A stretch of 64,000 nucleotides of DNA from Terebella lapidaria (lineage: Eukaryota; Annelida; Polychaeta; Terebellida; Terebellidae). The position numbers and the translations under genes are program-made. Numbering within the stretch: position 1 is the first letter of the stretch; every line of letters begins with the position of its first letter. Shown piece by piece: positions 1-8,751 of this stretch. The DNA is taken from the NCBI GenBank assembly GCA_949152475.1, contig OX424563.1, positions 25,331,001 through 25,395,000 on the forward strand, read 5' to 3'. The notes beneath the pieces are model-generated. The model did no database searches, was not told the origin of the DNA, and worked only from the letters and a program-made list of their open reading frames with translations.

Positions 1-829
1 GTTGGTTGTAAACTGTTGTTTGTTTTACATTTAATGTAGAAGAAGATGCATCAAATAAATAGCTTCATAACATTGAAATATGACTCGAGTTTCTGTGTCC
101 CGCCATGATGAAAACAGATGCATTATATTAGTCATGCATTGCAAAAAGATATGAAGAACATACATGTCTTTGATTTGTGAAGTGAATATGTAACTGACTT
201 CAGCAGGCATATTTTGATAAATTCAATAAAAATGTAACGAAAAATAGTGCCGAGTTTTTTGTAGATTAATATGCAAACCTTTTAGACTATGTTTCTTCAT
301 ATTACTTTTTAAATGTCTATAATATACACCCAGGCTTTTTGTTCCCCAAGGATATTATCATGGTTATACACATAATTCAAGGTGTATAATGTAGGCTAAC
401 CTTGAGAGAGAAAACTCAAGATTGTTTAACAACAATTTAAAATTTGTGCTTGAATACAAACTTATTTAGATCTATACAGACTCACAGAGCTAAGTGACAA
501 TGAAGACTACTTTATTACTGTGCCAAACGGACAACTTCGCAGGCAACACATGATAACAGAAATACATTGGTCTTATGTATTTCTGATGATAACCGGTGCA
601 ATTTTTACCCCTGGAAGATGTAGCTATGCTCACCTTTCATCCGAAGCCGCCGCTTTTCTGTCGAGATTGACAATGACATCAGAAATCGATTCACTGCTTC
701 GTGCGCCACCTTGCGAATGAAAGAAGAATGAGAAATTGTGCAAAGAAGTTTTTCGACGAAGAAATGTGAAATAAACTGACCGAAACAATATTTTCTGCAG
801 CTAAAGTAAATGAAGCAATGTTCTGAATG
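1..829. other. Left flank, no supported gene
   Basis: AT-rich sequence up to the left end of the DIRS-type element. I see no convincing coding exon. A weak minus-strand candidate first exon (634-679, ATG followed by a good GTGAGC donor) is discussed in the findings and is not called here. Confidence 0.5.
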
Positions 830-847
830 TATTTATTGCCATACCAC

Positions 848-1058
848 TACCTCTATAATAAACTCTTTGGGTAATCTTACCTTGGCATTCAAAGAAGAGG
901 AGAGAGAAATGAATGTCACAAGAATTTTCTCAAAATTCCTGACATCCATCTCGAACTCGAAATTGAAGGAAATTACTCTCACACATCTCAGATTCCCCGC
1001 GGTGTAGATGTGACGTCACACCGGTCATATGATTGACCTTAACCGCCATTAATTTGCT
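848..1058 (+). repeat. Left inverted terminal repeat of the DIRS-type element
   Basis: About 210 bases that are the reverse complement of 7143-7355. The shared stretch includes a CCGCGG site and a TGACGTCA site, the latter a CRE/ATF-type palindrome that could act in promoter function. I saw no mismatch between the two copies when reading them side by side. Confidence 0.93.
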
Positions 1059-1304
1059 CCTCCATTGTTGGATGTGCAGCAAGTCTTGCTTTCGGCATTC
1101 AAAGTCGAATTTCTTCACGTCTACGATCGTCTTTAGGCTGTTCTTTGCACAGCTTTTTCTTCAGTAGATCGTTCTTTCGTTGTTAGACTAGCTTAGAGTT
1201 AGTGATTTGCGATTTTTTTGGGAGGAAATGGTAAAGCCTCCCCAGGCCCCTTTCCTTCCCCCATTATCGCCCGTTTGTACTTCGATGTTTGATATGTTTC
1301 AGAT

Positions 1305-4300
1305 ATGAAGTGCATCGTTTGCAAACACTACCTTCCTAAGTGGGAGGCTCATAACGCCTGCTGGCAGTGTAGGGACACTGTTTATTGCCGTCCTTCAGCC
1401 ACCTGTGAGTTATGCGCGGATTGGTCCATCGACGAGTGGAAACTCTGTCTTCAAGGCTTACGGGAGATTCAGGCCCGCAGGTTTGCTGGTTGCCCTACTC
1501 CCCCTTCCCCGTCAGATTCTGATAGCGCCAGGCCGCGTCCCAAGGCGTCTGAGGAACGCAAGCGGCGTTTAGATTTGCAGTTAACCAATGCTGTTTGTGC
1601 TGTAAGTTTTGATTTATCATTGTCATTTTCTTTCAGCCAGGTACGGGTCCCGGGAGCCGCGCGTTCGGCTCTCGGCACCCTAACTTCCCCACAACCTACG
1701 GGTTTGTGTGGCTCACTTTTGGCTCCCTCTCTACTGGCCCCTCGTTCTCATGCTTCTCTGGCTGAACGACCTGGGTTTCAGTGTCCGAGTGTGGTTTCGG
1801 GGTCTGCCGGTTCCGTCGGGCTCACGACGGTTCCCTGCGCCCGGGATCCCTCTGGACAGAGAGTGTTGTTTCCCCCTCCGGGTCGGGCACCTGCCCCCGG
1901 AGCTGGGTTTCAACCCCATAGCCAGGGCGGATTTCGGTCCGGGCCCGTGTCGCCAGTGATACGGCCGCCGGCACCCGATTTCCCGTCGGTTACTGGACCC
2001 CAGGCCGTGGCTACCGGAGCCGTGGCCAGTAGGGGCCGGGAGCCAAGGGCCATGAGCCGTCCAAACCCATGGGTTCCTGGAGTTTCCATGTCTCCACGGT
2101 TTCCAGAGTTTCCTTTTTCCGATTCGCCCTGTGTGTTTCAGATCGCCGAGGATATCAAGGACGATTCCCCTCTTACGGCCCTGCCCTCCGGTTTCGTCGC
2201 CTCTAGCCAGGGTATGTTGTCCTTCGCCCAGTTGGCGGACCAAGGGTCTTCCCGTGCGTCGGAGCCGTCCGGTGTTCCTGTCCAGGGGAGCTCTTCCACG
2301 ACGTCAGAGCAGCGCCTTAGGGGCGAGCTTCAGTCTTTTCGGGAAGAGATGTTAGGCCAGTGGCAGCAGTTTCTGGCGAGGTTCACGCCTCCACAGCCGC
2401 CACCGCCCCCGTCTTCCCCTCTGCTTAGGGAAGAGCCGTCTTCAGATGAGGAACCTTCCCTACAGGTCTCTCAGTCGGCTGACCAGCCGTTACCTGGCCC
2501 GTCAGGCCTCACGCTTCCGCGAAAGCGTAAGGCGGACCCGGACCAGGAGGCGGACCAGCCCGAGTCCGACGACCCTCTCTCTTGGGGGGAGAAGTTGGAT
2601 TTTGTGAAGAGGGTCCTCCCGGGTTTGTGGCCCGAAGAGCATGCTCCGGCCCCAGTCAAGAAGGTGGCTCGTTCGATGATCTCTTCTGAGATAGAGCACC
2701 CCCGGCCGTCGAAGGACGCCTTACGGTTCCCTCTGTCACAGGGAGTTCGCGGCTCCATGCAGGAGCGCATGGACGAGACCATCAGGTCCAACAAGTCGGC
2801 GATTGGCGCGTATCCTGCTCGCCCGTCTGTCAACGACTACTATACGTCGTCGGAGTTGGACGACAAGCCTACAGCTTTGAGGAGGCATCACCCCCATTAC
2901 GCCTTTTTCAAGGAGCCTAAGGCCGTGGAGATCCCATGGGCGGCCTTGGCGGAGCTGCAGCACACGTTTCGAGTGGGGCTGGCCACGGATTCGGCCATGG
3001 ACTGGCTGTCGATGGCTACGAGACGGGCCATTCTTCAGTGCCGTGACCAGGTCCTGGACAACCCTGACGTCGACCGGGATGATTTGGCAGAAGCCTTATT
3101 GAGCTGCGCTTCATTGGTCACCTCCATTGGCAAAGGTGTCGGTGACAAGGTGGCCCTGGACTCCCACTCACTCTGGGTGTCCGAGTTGTGGCGGCGTGAC
3201 GCCTTCCTCTCATCCCTCAAGTTCGAGGTTCCGGACCAGCTCATGACAGACATGAGAGTTCTCCACCCCGTTATCCCCTCTTCCGGAGCCCCTACTTCAC
3301 TTCTACTCCCTGACCGTTCTGCGGAGTTGCGGGAGGTGAAGAAGGAGGCCGACGAGAAGGCCGCGAAGTCCTCTACTTCCAATGCCCTCCTGAGCCAGTC
3401 GAAGTCTCTGGAACGCCTCACACAACAGATGGTTTCGGCCTTTAAGAAGCCCCAGTCTGCAGTTCAGCAGTCTCAGCCTCAGCAACAGCCGACTCGTGGC
3501 CGTGGTAGAGCGAGAGGCAGGGCCTCAGGGTTGCCCTTTCGCGGGGCCTCTGCCGGCAGCACCCGAGGAGACCGTGGTCGTGGCCGAGGCCGAGGACGCG
3601 GAGAGGCTCCCAAGCCCGCAGGGGAAAAGAAACCGGGTACGTATAGCTTCGGATTCCGGGCCGGATCCTTTGCTCGAGTGTCGAGAAGAGCTGCATGGTC
3701 AGCTCGTTTCGGTCGATATTCCTTCCTCAGACGAGCCCGTAGGAGCTCGTTTAATTCTGTTTTGGAAAGAGTGGGAGCGGCTCGGGGCTTGCCCCTGGGT
3801 CGTCTCGACGCTCCGTCGAGGATTCGGCCTGAAATTCGAGAAATTGCCACCGTTATCGCCCGTCCCAAGGGGTTTCACTCTTCCAAACGATCCAGAACGC
3901 CGCCGTGTTCTCCACGAGGAGATAACGGCGATGATCGAGAAACAAGCGATAGAACCTGCTCCCGGGGACACTCCCGGGTTCTACAGCGTGTTGTTTGTGG
4001 TTCCCAAAGCGTCGGGGGGTTGGAGACCAGTGATAGATCTTTCTCCGTTGAACAAGTTCTTAATAGTGCCGACGTTTTCCATGGAAACGCCGGAGCAAGT
4101 TCGTTCAGTCATGCCTCGCGATTCGTGGGTGGTAACGATCGATCTCAAAGATGCCTATTTCCATATTCCAATGAAACCTGCAGTTCGCAAATACCTGAGA
4201 TTTCTCTATCTCGGCCGCGTATGGCAGTTTCGGGCGCTCCCGTTCGGATTATCGACAGCGCCGTGGATTTTCACCATGGTGGCTCGGGAAGTCCAGATTC

Positions 4301-6662
4301 TCGCCCACAAGCGGGGGATTTTTATCCACCAATATCTCGACGATTGGCTAATCCGGCACCATTGTCGCGAAACGCTGATCGTCCAAGCACAGTTTGTGGT
4401 AAATCTATGCTCACGGATGGGGTTCAAAATCAACCAAAAAAAGTCCGACTTGTCACCGCGTCGAGACTTCGTCTTCTTGGGGTATCGTTATCAGACTACC
4501 TCAGAGACTGTGTTGCCGACGCTGGATCGTCAGTCAAAATTATCCGTGCTGTCAGAAGGCTTCCTTCGTCGCATTCCACAGACGGCCAGACGCTGGCAGT
4601 CCCTTCTCGGGATGCTGGCGTCCACGGAAAAGTTAGTTCCGTTGGGCCGCCTGCACATGCGGCCTATTCAGCGGCATCTACACTCTCAATGGTCCCAGGT
4701 CACGGGAGACAGATCCCAGCTCGTGCAGGTCTCTCCGGAAGTCGTTTCCCATCTGCAATGGTGGCTGGATCCCGTCAATCTGCTCCGAGGGTCGTCATTC
4801 CGCCGGCCGCTTCCATCCAGGCACGTATTTACGGATGCCAGTATGGACGGCTGGGGCGCTCACTGGGACGACAGCGAGGTCTCGGGCACCTGGTCTTCGT
4901 CTCAGCAGGAATGGCACATAAACCTGTTGGAACTGGAGGCCGTGTTCTTGGCTCTCAGGCATTGGGAAACACATTTCCTCAATCAGGCTGTGTTGGTGGC
5001 CACCGACAACTCCACCGTTGTCGCTTACATCAACAAGCAGGGCGGTACGAAGTCCCAGTCGCTGTGCCAGGCCGCTATCGACCTCCTGCTCTGGTGTCAC
5101 GACCGGGGTATTTCGCTTTTCGCGAGGCATATCCCTGGTCATATGAATGTTTGGGCGGACCGCCTCTCCCGGAGGGGCCAGGTCCAGGCCATGGAGTGGA
5201 GTCTTGCCCCCAGGGTATTCCAATCTCTCTGCGGCCTATGGGGCACGCCGATGGTCGATTTGTTTGCGACCCGGTGGAACCACAAACTTCCTTCGTTTGT
5301 GTCTCCCATTCCCGATCCCACGGCCATGTCAGTGGATGCGATGTCGACGTCCTGGGAGGGCATGTACGCGTATGCTTACCCCCCAGCGGTGTTGTTGGAC
5401 AAGGTGATCGCCAAGTTTCGGACTCACCAGTGTCGCCTCCTGCTGATTGCTCCGTGTCTACCGCAGAGGTCGTGGTTCCCGGACCTTCTGGAGTTGATAG
5501 TAGACTTCCCTCGTCAGCTTCCGGATCGGTGGGCCCTCCTCAAACAACCTCGTTCCAGCATGTTCCATCAGGCTCCCGCAAGTCTGAAGCTTCATGCCTG
5601 GATATTGTCGAGCGATGTTTCCGAAAGAAGGGATTTTCAAGGGAGGTGTCCGCTAGGATCGCCCGATCAAATCGAAAATCTTCTTTGGCAGTCTACCAAT
5701 CGAAGTGGACTTCCTTCTGTGCTTGGTGTCGTCGCCGGAAGGTTAGTCCTTTCAGAGTCGATGCTCCCCTAATTTCCGAATTTCTTCTCGAAAAGTTCAA
5801 TGAAGGGCGAGCTCCATCCACGATCGCGGGTTACCGTACGGCTATCGCGAAGACTCTAAAACCCAAACTTGGGATCGATTTTGGTCATGATCAAGGTTTG
5901 ACTGCGTTGATTAATAGTTTCGAGATCGAAAGACCGAAAGCTAGGAACCCGGTTCCTGAGTGGGATCTATCGCTTGTTCTCAACGTCTTAAGAAAAGATC
6001 CGTTCGAACCCCTTGAGCGGGCCTCACTAAAGTTGCTGACGTTTAAGACGGTCTTCCTTTTGGCTCTGGCTTCCGGGAAGCGACGGAGTGAGCTTCACGC
6101 TCTGTCCTTTTCCAAAGTTAAGTGGAAGTCGGATGGCTCCTCGGTTCTCCTCGGAGTCATTCCCTCCTTTCTGGCCAAAACTCAATTAGCAGGTACGCCA
6201 TTATTGAGCTTTTCCATTCCCGCCCTGACTCCTTCTCTGGGGCCGGGCCTGGAGGAAGACGCGAAGCTTTGTCCCGTGCGAGCCCTCCGCATCTACGTTA
6301 ATCGTACGCGTGAGCTGCATCTCGGCAAGCGTTTGCTTTTCGTGTCCTATCTTAAGGATTTTCCAAATGATATCCGTCCTGCTACGATCTCATCTTGGAT
6401 CAAGAAGTGTGTTAGATTTTGCTATGAAAAGTCACAGGCGAAAAAATCCACAGGTTTCAGAGTCAAAGCGCATGATGTGAGGGCTCTCGCGGCTTCACTT
6501 GCCTTTACAAATAAAGTGTCTCTGAATGATGTCATGTCTGCCTGTACCTGGAAATCTCATAACACATTCACTTCTTTCTATCTCAGGGAGTTAGCTTGGG
6601 AGGATGACTCCGGCCTCCAGCTTGGACGACTGGTGGCGGCGGAGCGTGTAGTCCAGCTGTAG
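1305..6662 (+). CDS. Gag-like N-terminus and C-terminal tyrosine recombinase of the DIRS-type element
   Basis: One open frame of 1785 codons. Residues 1-50 hold a Cys-rich cluster (CIVC, CWQC, CELC). Residues 60-420 are Pro/Ser/Arg-rich, followed by a gag-like region and, near residues 730-780, a Gly/Arg-rich basic run that probably binds nucleic acid. Roughly residues 760-1450 lie over the reverse transcriptase frame, and their own translation shows no domain I know. From about residue 1450 to the end is a tyrosine recombinase: an Arg in SGKRRSEL, the HxxR box as HDVR, and the nucleophile Tyr in TSFYLREL. The recombinase would integrate the circular copy. The element is treated as a fossil; this frame looks whole. 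Confidence 0.85.
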   Translation: MKCIVCKHYLPKWEAHNACWQCRDTVYCRPSATCELCADWSIDEWKLCLQGLREIQARRFAGCPTPPSPSDSDSARPRPKASEERKRRLDLQLTNAVCAVSFDLSLSFSFSQVRVPGAARSALGTLTSPQPTGLCGSLLAPSLLAPRSHASLAERPGFQCPSVVSGSAGSVGLTTVPCARDPSGQRVLFPPPGRAPAPGAGFQPHSQGGFRSGPVSPVIRPPAPDFPSVTGPQAVATGAVASRGREPRAMSRPNPWVPGVSMSPRFPEFPFSDSPCVFQIAEDIKDDSPLTALPSGFVASSQGMLSFAQLADQGSSRASEPSGVPVQGSSSTTSEQRLRGELQSFREEMLGQWQQFLARFTPPQPPPPPSSPLLREEPSSDEEPSLQVSQSADQPLPGPSGLTLPRKRKADPDQEADQPESDDPLSWGEKLDFVKRVLPGLWPEEHAPAPVKKVARSMISSEIEHPRPSKDALRFPLSQGVRGSMQERMDETIRSNKSAIGAYPARPSVNDYYTSSELDDKPTALRRHHPHYAFFKEPKAVEIPWAALAELQHTFRVGLATDSAMDWLSMATRRAILQCRDQVLDNPDVDRDDLAEALLSCASLVTSIGKGVGDKVALDSHSLWVSELWRRDAFLSSLKFEVPDQLMTDMRVLHPVIPSSGAPTSLLLPDRSAELREVKKEADEKAAKSSTSNALLSQSKSLERLTQQMVSAFKKPQSAVQQSQPQQQPTRGRGRARGRASGLPFRGASAGSTRGDRGRGRGRGRGEAPKPAGEKKPGTYSFGFRAGSFARVSRRAAWSARFGRYSFLRRARRSSFNSVLERVGAARGLPLGRLDAPSRIRPEIREIATVIARPKGFHSSKRSRTPPCSPRGDNGDDRETSDRTCSRGHSRVLQRVVCGSQSVGGLETSDRSFSVEQVLNSADVFHGNAGASSFSHASRFVGGNDRSQRCLFPYSNETCSSQIPEISLSRPRMAVSGAPVRIIDSAVDFHHGGSGSPDSRPQAGDFYPPISRRLANPAPLSRNADRPSTVCGKSMLTDGVQNQPKKVRLVTASRLRLLGVSLSDYLRDCVADAGSSVKIIRAVRRLPSSHSTDGQTLAVPSRDAGVHGKVSSVGPPAHAAYSAASTLSMVPGHGRQIPARAGLSGSRFPSAMVAGSRQSAPRVVIPPAASIQARIYGCQYGRLGRSLGRQRGLGHLVFVSAGMAHKPVGTGGRVLGSQALGNTFPQSGCVGGHRQLHRCRLHQQAGRYEVPVAVPGRYRPPALVSRPGYFAFREAYPWSYECLGGPPLPEGPGPGHGVESCPQGIPISLRPMGHADGRFVCDPVEPQTSFVCVSHSRSHGHVSGCDVDVLGGHVRVCLPPSGVVGQGDRQVSDSPVSPPADCSVSTAEVVVPGPSGVDSRLPSSASGSVGPPQTTSFQHVPSGSRKSEASCLDIVERCFRKKGFSREVSARIARSNRKSSLAVYQSKWTSFCAWCRRRKVSPFRVDAPLISEFLLEKFNEGRAPSTIAGYRTAIAKTLKPKLGIDFGHDQGLTALINSFEIERPKARNPVPEWDLSLVLNVLRKDPFEPLERASLKLLTFKTVFLLALASGKRRSELHALSFSKVKWKSDGSSVLLGVIPSFLAKTQLAGTPLLSFSIPALTPSLGPGLEEDAKLCPVRALRIYVNRTRELHLGKRLLFVSYLKDFPNDIRPATISSWIKKCVRFCYEKSQAKKSTGFRVKAHDVRALAASLAFTNKVSLNDVMSACTWKSHNTFTSFYLRELAWEDDSGLQLGRLVAAERVVQL
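3496..5772 (+). CDS. Reverse transcriptase / RNase H / methyltransferase-like frame of the DIRS-type element
   Basis: An open frame of 758 codons, +1 relative to the frame it lies within. The reverse transcriptase shows VIDLSPLN, the TIDLKDAYFHIP block, ALPFGLSTAP and the catalytic YLDD near residue 281. RNase H follows, with FTDASMDGWGAHW, an ELEAV block, TDNSTVVAYIN and HIPGHMNVWADRLSR. The last part (WGTPMVDLFATRWNHKLP and on) matches the methyltransferase-like domain common in DIRS elements. How this internal frame is translated is not visible; the first codons before the reverse transcriptase may not be used. The whole frame is covered by the gag/recombinase frame, which also stays open. 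Confidence 0.85.
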   Translation: MAVVEREAGPQGCPFAGPLPAAPEETVVVAEAEDAERLPSPQGKRNRVRIASDSGPDPLLECREELHGQLVSVDIPSSDEPVGARLILFWKEWERLGACPWVVSTLRRGFGLKFEKLPPLSPVPRGFTLPNDPERRRVLHEEITAMIEKQAIEPAPGDTPGFYSVLFVVPKASGGWRPVIDLSPLNKFLIVPTFSMETPEQVRSVMPRDSWVVTIDLKDAYFHIPMKPAVRKYLRFLYLGRVWQFRALPFGLSTAPWIFTMVAREVQILAHKRGIFIHQYLDDWLIRHHCRETLIVQAQFVVNLCSRMGFKINQKKSDLSPRRDFVFLGYRYQTTSETVLPTLDRQSKLSVLSEGFLRRIPQTARRWQSLLGMLASTEKLVPLGRLHMRPIQRHLHSQWSQVTGDRSQLVQVSPEVVSHLQWWLDPVNLLRGSSFRRPLPSRHVFTDASMDGWGAHWDDSEVSGTWSSSQQEWHINLLELEAVFLALRHWETHFLNQAVLVATDNSTVVAYINKQGGTKSQSLCQAAIDLLLWCHDRGISLFARHIPGHMNVWADRLSRRGQVQAMEWSLAPRVFQSLCGLWGTPMVDLFATRWNHKLPSFVSPIPDPTAMSVDAMSTSWEGMYAYAYPPAVLLDKVIAKFRTHQCRLLLIAPCLPQRSWFPDLLELIVDFPRQLPDRWALLKQPRSSMFHQAPASLKLHAWILSSDVSERRDFQGRCPLGSPDQIENLLWQSTNRSGLPSVLGVVAGRLVLSESMLP

Positions 6663-7002
6663 ATACCTGTAAATAGATCAGCACGCCTCTGTACAGATGC
6701 ACCTGAGGTCGACTCCCAGGGGAGTTGCTCCTCTTCTTTGGCGAGGGAAATTTTTGTTCTTCTGCAAGAGGAAAGTCACCTCTGCAGAGCCCCTGCTCGT
6801 CTCCATGCATCTGAAGGTAATTCAGGCGTGTATTATGGTATAGTTGTAAATATCCTGTAAATATGTATTTTCGACTTAAAATTATAATTTAAAAGTAAAA
6901 CACAATATTTACTACTTTCAATGGATATTTCCTACTCTCACACATCGGTGATGAAATTCCCGGGAGAGGGTTAAACCCACCTCCTTTGGTTATTCTGATA
7001 TA

Positions 7003-7103
7003 ACCCAAAGAGTTTATTATAGAGGTAGTGGTATGGCAATAAATAGGAAGTTTTAACTTGTTTAAAACCAGTATTTATTACATACCTACCTCTATAATAA
7101 ACA
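7003..7103 (+). repeat. Internal complementary region of the DIRS-type element
   Basis: 7003-7046 is complementary to the left tip (830-873) and 7047-7103 is complementary to the right tip (7338-7396). The two parts are adjacent here, which matches the family's known use of this region as a template that brings the two ends together when the circular form is made. It is the best evidence for the exact ends of the element. Confidence 0.9.
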
Positions 7104-7142
7104 CGATTATTCTCCCTCCCGCCTCCCCTGCCTTAACCAGGT

Positions 7143-7355
7143 GGGCAAATTAATGGCGGTTAAGGTCAATCATATGACCGGTGTGACGTCACATCTACAC
7201 CGCGGGGAATCTGAGATGTGTGAGAGTAATTTCCTTCAATTTCGAGTTCGAGATGGATGTCAGGAATTTTGAGAAAATTCTTGTGACATTCATTTCTCTC
7301 TCCTCTTCTTTGAATGCCAAGGTAAGATTACCCAAAGAGTTTATTATAGAGGTAG
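7143..7355 (-). repeat. Right inverted terminal repeat of the DIRS-type element
   Basis: Reverse complement of the left repeat, ending in the motif TTTATTATAGAGGTA. Outside it the two ends differ: the left tip reads TATTTATTGCCATACC and the right tip ends in GTTAAAACTTCC. Asymmetric tips of this kind are usual in DIRS elements. Confidence 0.93.
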
Positions 7356-7396
7356 GTATGTAATAAATACTGGTTTTAAACAAGTTAAAACTTCCT

Positions 7397-7744
7397 TTTG
7401 CAGTGGAAAATGACCTGAATGTTCACTGATATAGAGATCTACCCGTACGGTGTAACTCTATAGTCGGCGTCATTGATCTGTGAGCGGTGGTTTTTTCGCG
7501 ATTATTCCGTCAATGATTCGTATATTTAGATGAAACTTTGGCAGGAGTATTATTTTATACTCGCCTAATAGGGTATACATTTTCGGAGAGATTGGTGTGT
7601 AAACAAAAAAGTTAGCCCATTTGGCCTATATTATAACGAAGTAGGAAAACGTCAAAACGTTATCTATAGAAATGCTACGGCGATCGGGGGGGCGGTCCAC
7701 GGCCGATTTCACCAGATTTTTACTATGGACGAGATAGGCCAACT
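7397..7744. other. Spacer between the DIRS-type element and the inverted repeat
   Basis: About 350 bases with no coding signal and no clear repeat. I see nothing to annotate. Confidence 0.4.
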
Positions 7745-8255
7745 TTTTTATAGTCAGGCGTTCGAGTGTTCTGACAAAAATTGCAGCGGCTCAAGCATCT
7801 ACAAAACGCTTGACAACACATACACATACATCAATTTTTTGTGAGAAAGATTAGACATTTCCGAGCAAAACGACAGTATCACTGTGTCGACCATTCGAAC
7901 AGATTGCCAACAAATTGATTTCCACAGCGCTATCAAATTACAGCATCGATTTTATGATGACCAGACTCCATTTTGTCAGATTTTGCTGTCTCCACATGTC
8001 CGGGATGGTCCGGGAGACAGTTTTGTCATCGTAAATTGAAGCTGTTGGTAACAGTGAATGGCTATTTCTGCTTGCCAGAAGGCGGCCAGAAAACTCAAAA
8101 TGATCGACACAGTGATAGTGTCGTTTTGCTCGGATATGAATGGACTTTCTGGCAAAAAATTGAGGTATGTGTTGTCAAGAGTTTTTTAGATGCAAGAGCC
8201 ACCACAATTTTTGTCAAAAGGGTCGAATGCCGTTATGACTATATTTGGTGTCCCG
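7745..8255. repeat. Long imperfect inverted repeat
   Basis: Arms at about 7745-7890 and 8100-8255 are reverse complements with scattered mismatches and small gaps (roughly four bases in five agree by eye), around a spacer of about 210 bases. Landmarks are CTTGACAACACATAC at 7810 against GTATGTGTTGTCAAG near 8165, and CACTGTGTCGA against TCGACACAGTG. It is most likely an old foldback or MITE-like DNA element just upstream of the ankyrin gene. An open stretch across the right arm (7973-8263) has no sign of being a gene. Confidence 0.7.
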
Positions 8256-8734
8256 AAGGGTGAAATGTACCAAATGAATAGTGGTATTTAGGGCTATAGA
8301 GCTCTAAATATGACCTTTGACCTCTAGTTGACTGTTCTCGCGCAGGTGCTAAGGGTTCATGCGGCCACATGATTGTTGGTCATGTGATCAATCGTCCATA
8401 TTCGAACTTGTAGGAGAAGCAACGTGGGTGCTCACTGCTCATCAAAATGTGTTTGTTACTTGGTGAAACAGTATATGACTGTGAGAATGGCTGAGGCCCC
8501 ACACTAGCCCCACTCCCCCTCGCCCACCTCCCTGTCCTGAGAAGAATACGGTACACAGACAGATCTGTCTAGAGTCTACATGGTCTATGTACATCTGGTT
8601 TAATATTTATGCCGTCTAGATATTAGACCCCTATATACTGCTATGTTAGGTAGTGTGGGAGACTGGGAATGTTAGAGCTAAATGTATTTGATTTTGAACC
8701 CCTTTTTCCCATTTCTCTGTTATTCTATTGATAG
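8256..8734. other. Upstream region of the ankyrin/SOCS gene
   Basis: Presumed promoter and 5' noncoding sequence. A pyrimidine-rich tract ending in TATTGATAG at 8734 looks like a splice acceptor, so the first coding exon probably begins at 8735 and at least one 5' noncoding exon lies upstream. I cannot place the transcription start. Confidence 0.4.
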
Positions 8735-8751
8735 GCTGTCCTGTTCTTGAA

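Larger units (their letters stand above)
830..7396 (+). mobile_element. DIRS-type tyrosine-recombinase retroelement, looks whole
   Basis: About 6.57 kb, with the full DIRS anatomy: inverted terminal repeats (848-1058 and 7143-7355), an internal complementary region (7003-7103) that matches both outer ends, a long gag-like/tyrosine-recombinase frame and an overlapping reverse transcriptase/RNase H/methyltransferase-like frame. No LTR is present. DIRS elements are known to integrate through a circular intermediate with a tyrosine recombinase, so no target duplication is expected, and none is obvious. Both frames are open and the inverted repeats look identical by eye, so this looks like a young copy. 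The ends are set by the internal complementary region, which contains the reverse complements of 830-873 and 7338-7396 joined head to tail. Confidence 0.93.

Noticed and set aside
1602-1640. A GTAAGT...TTTCTTTCAG segment that looks like a tiny intron inside the DIRS gag-like frame
   Set aside because: At 35 to 39 bases it is too short for a usual animal intron, and the frame is open through it.
7973-8263. A 96-codon plus-strand open frame (CPGWSGRQFCHRK and on)
   Set aside because: It lies across one arm of the long inverted repeat, has no splice context and no recognisable domain.
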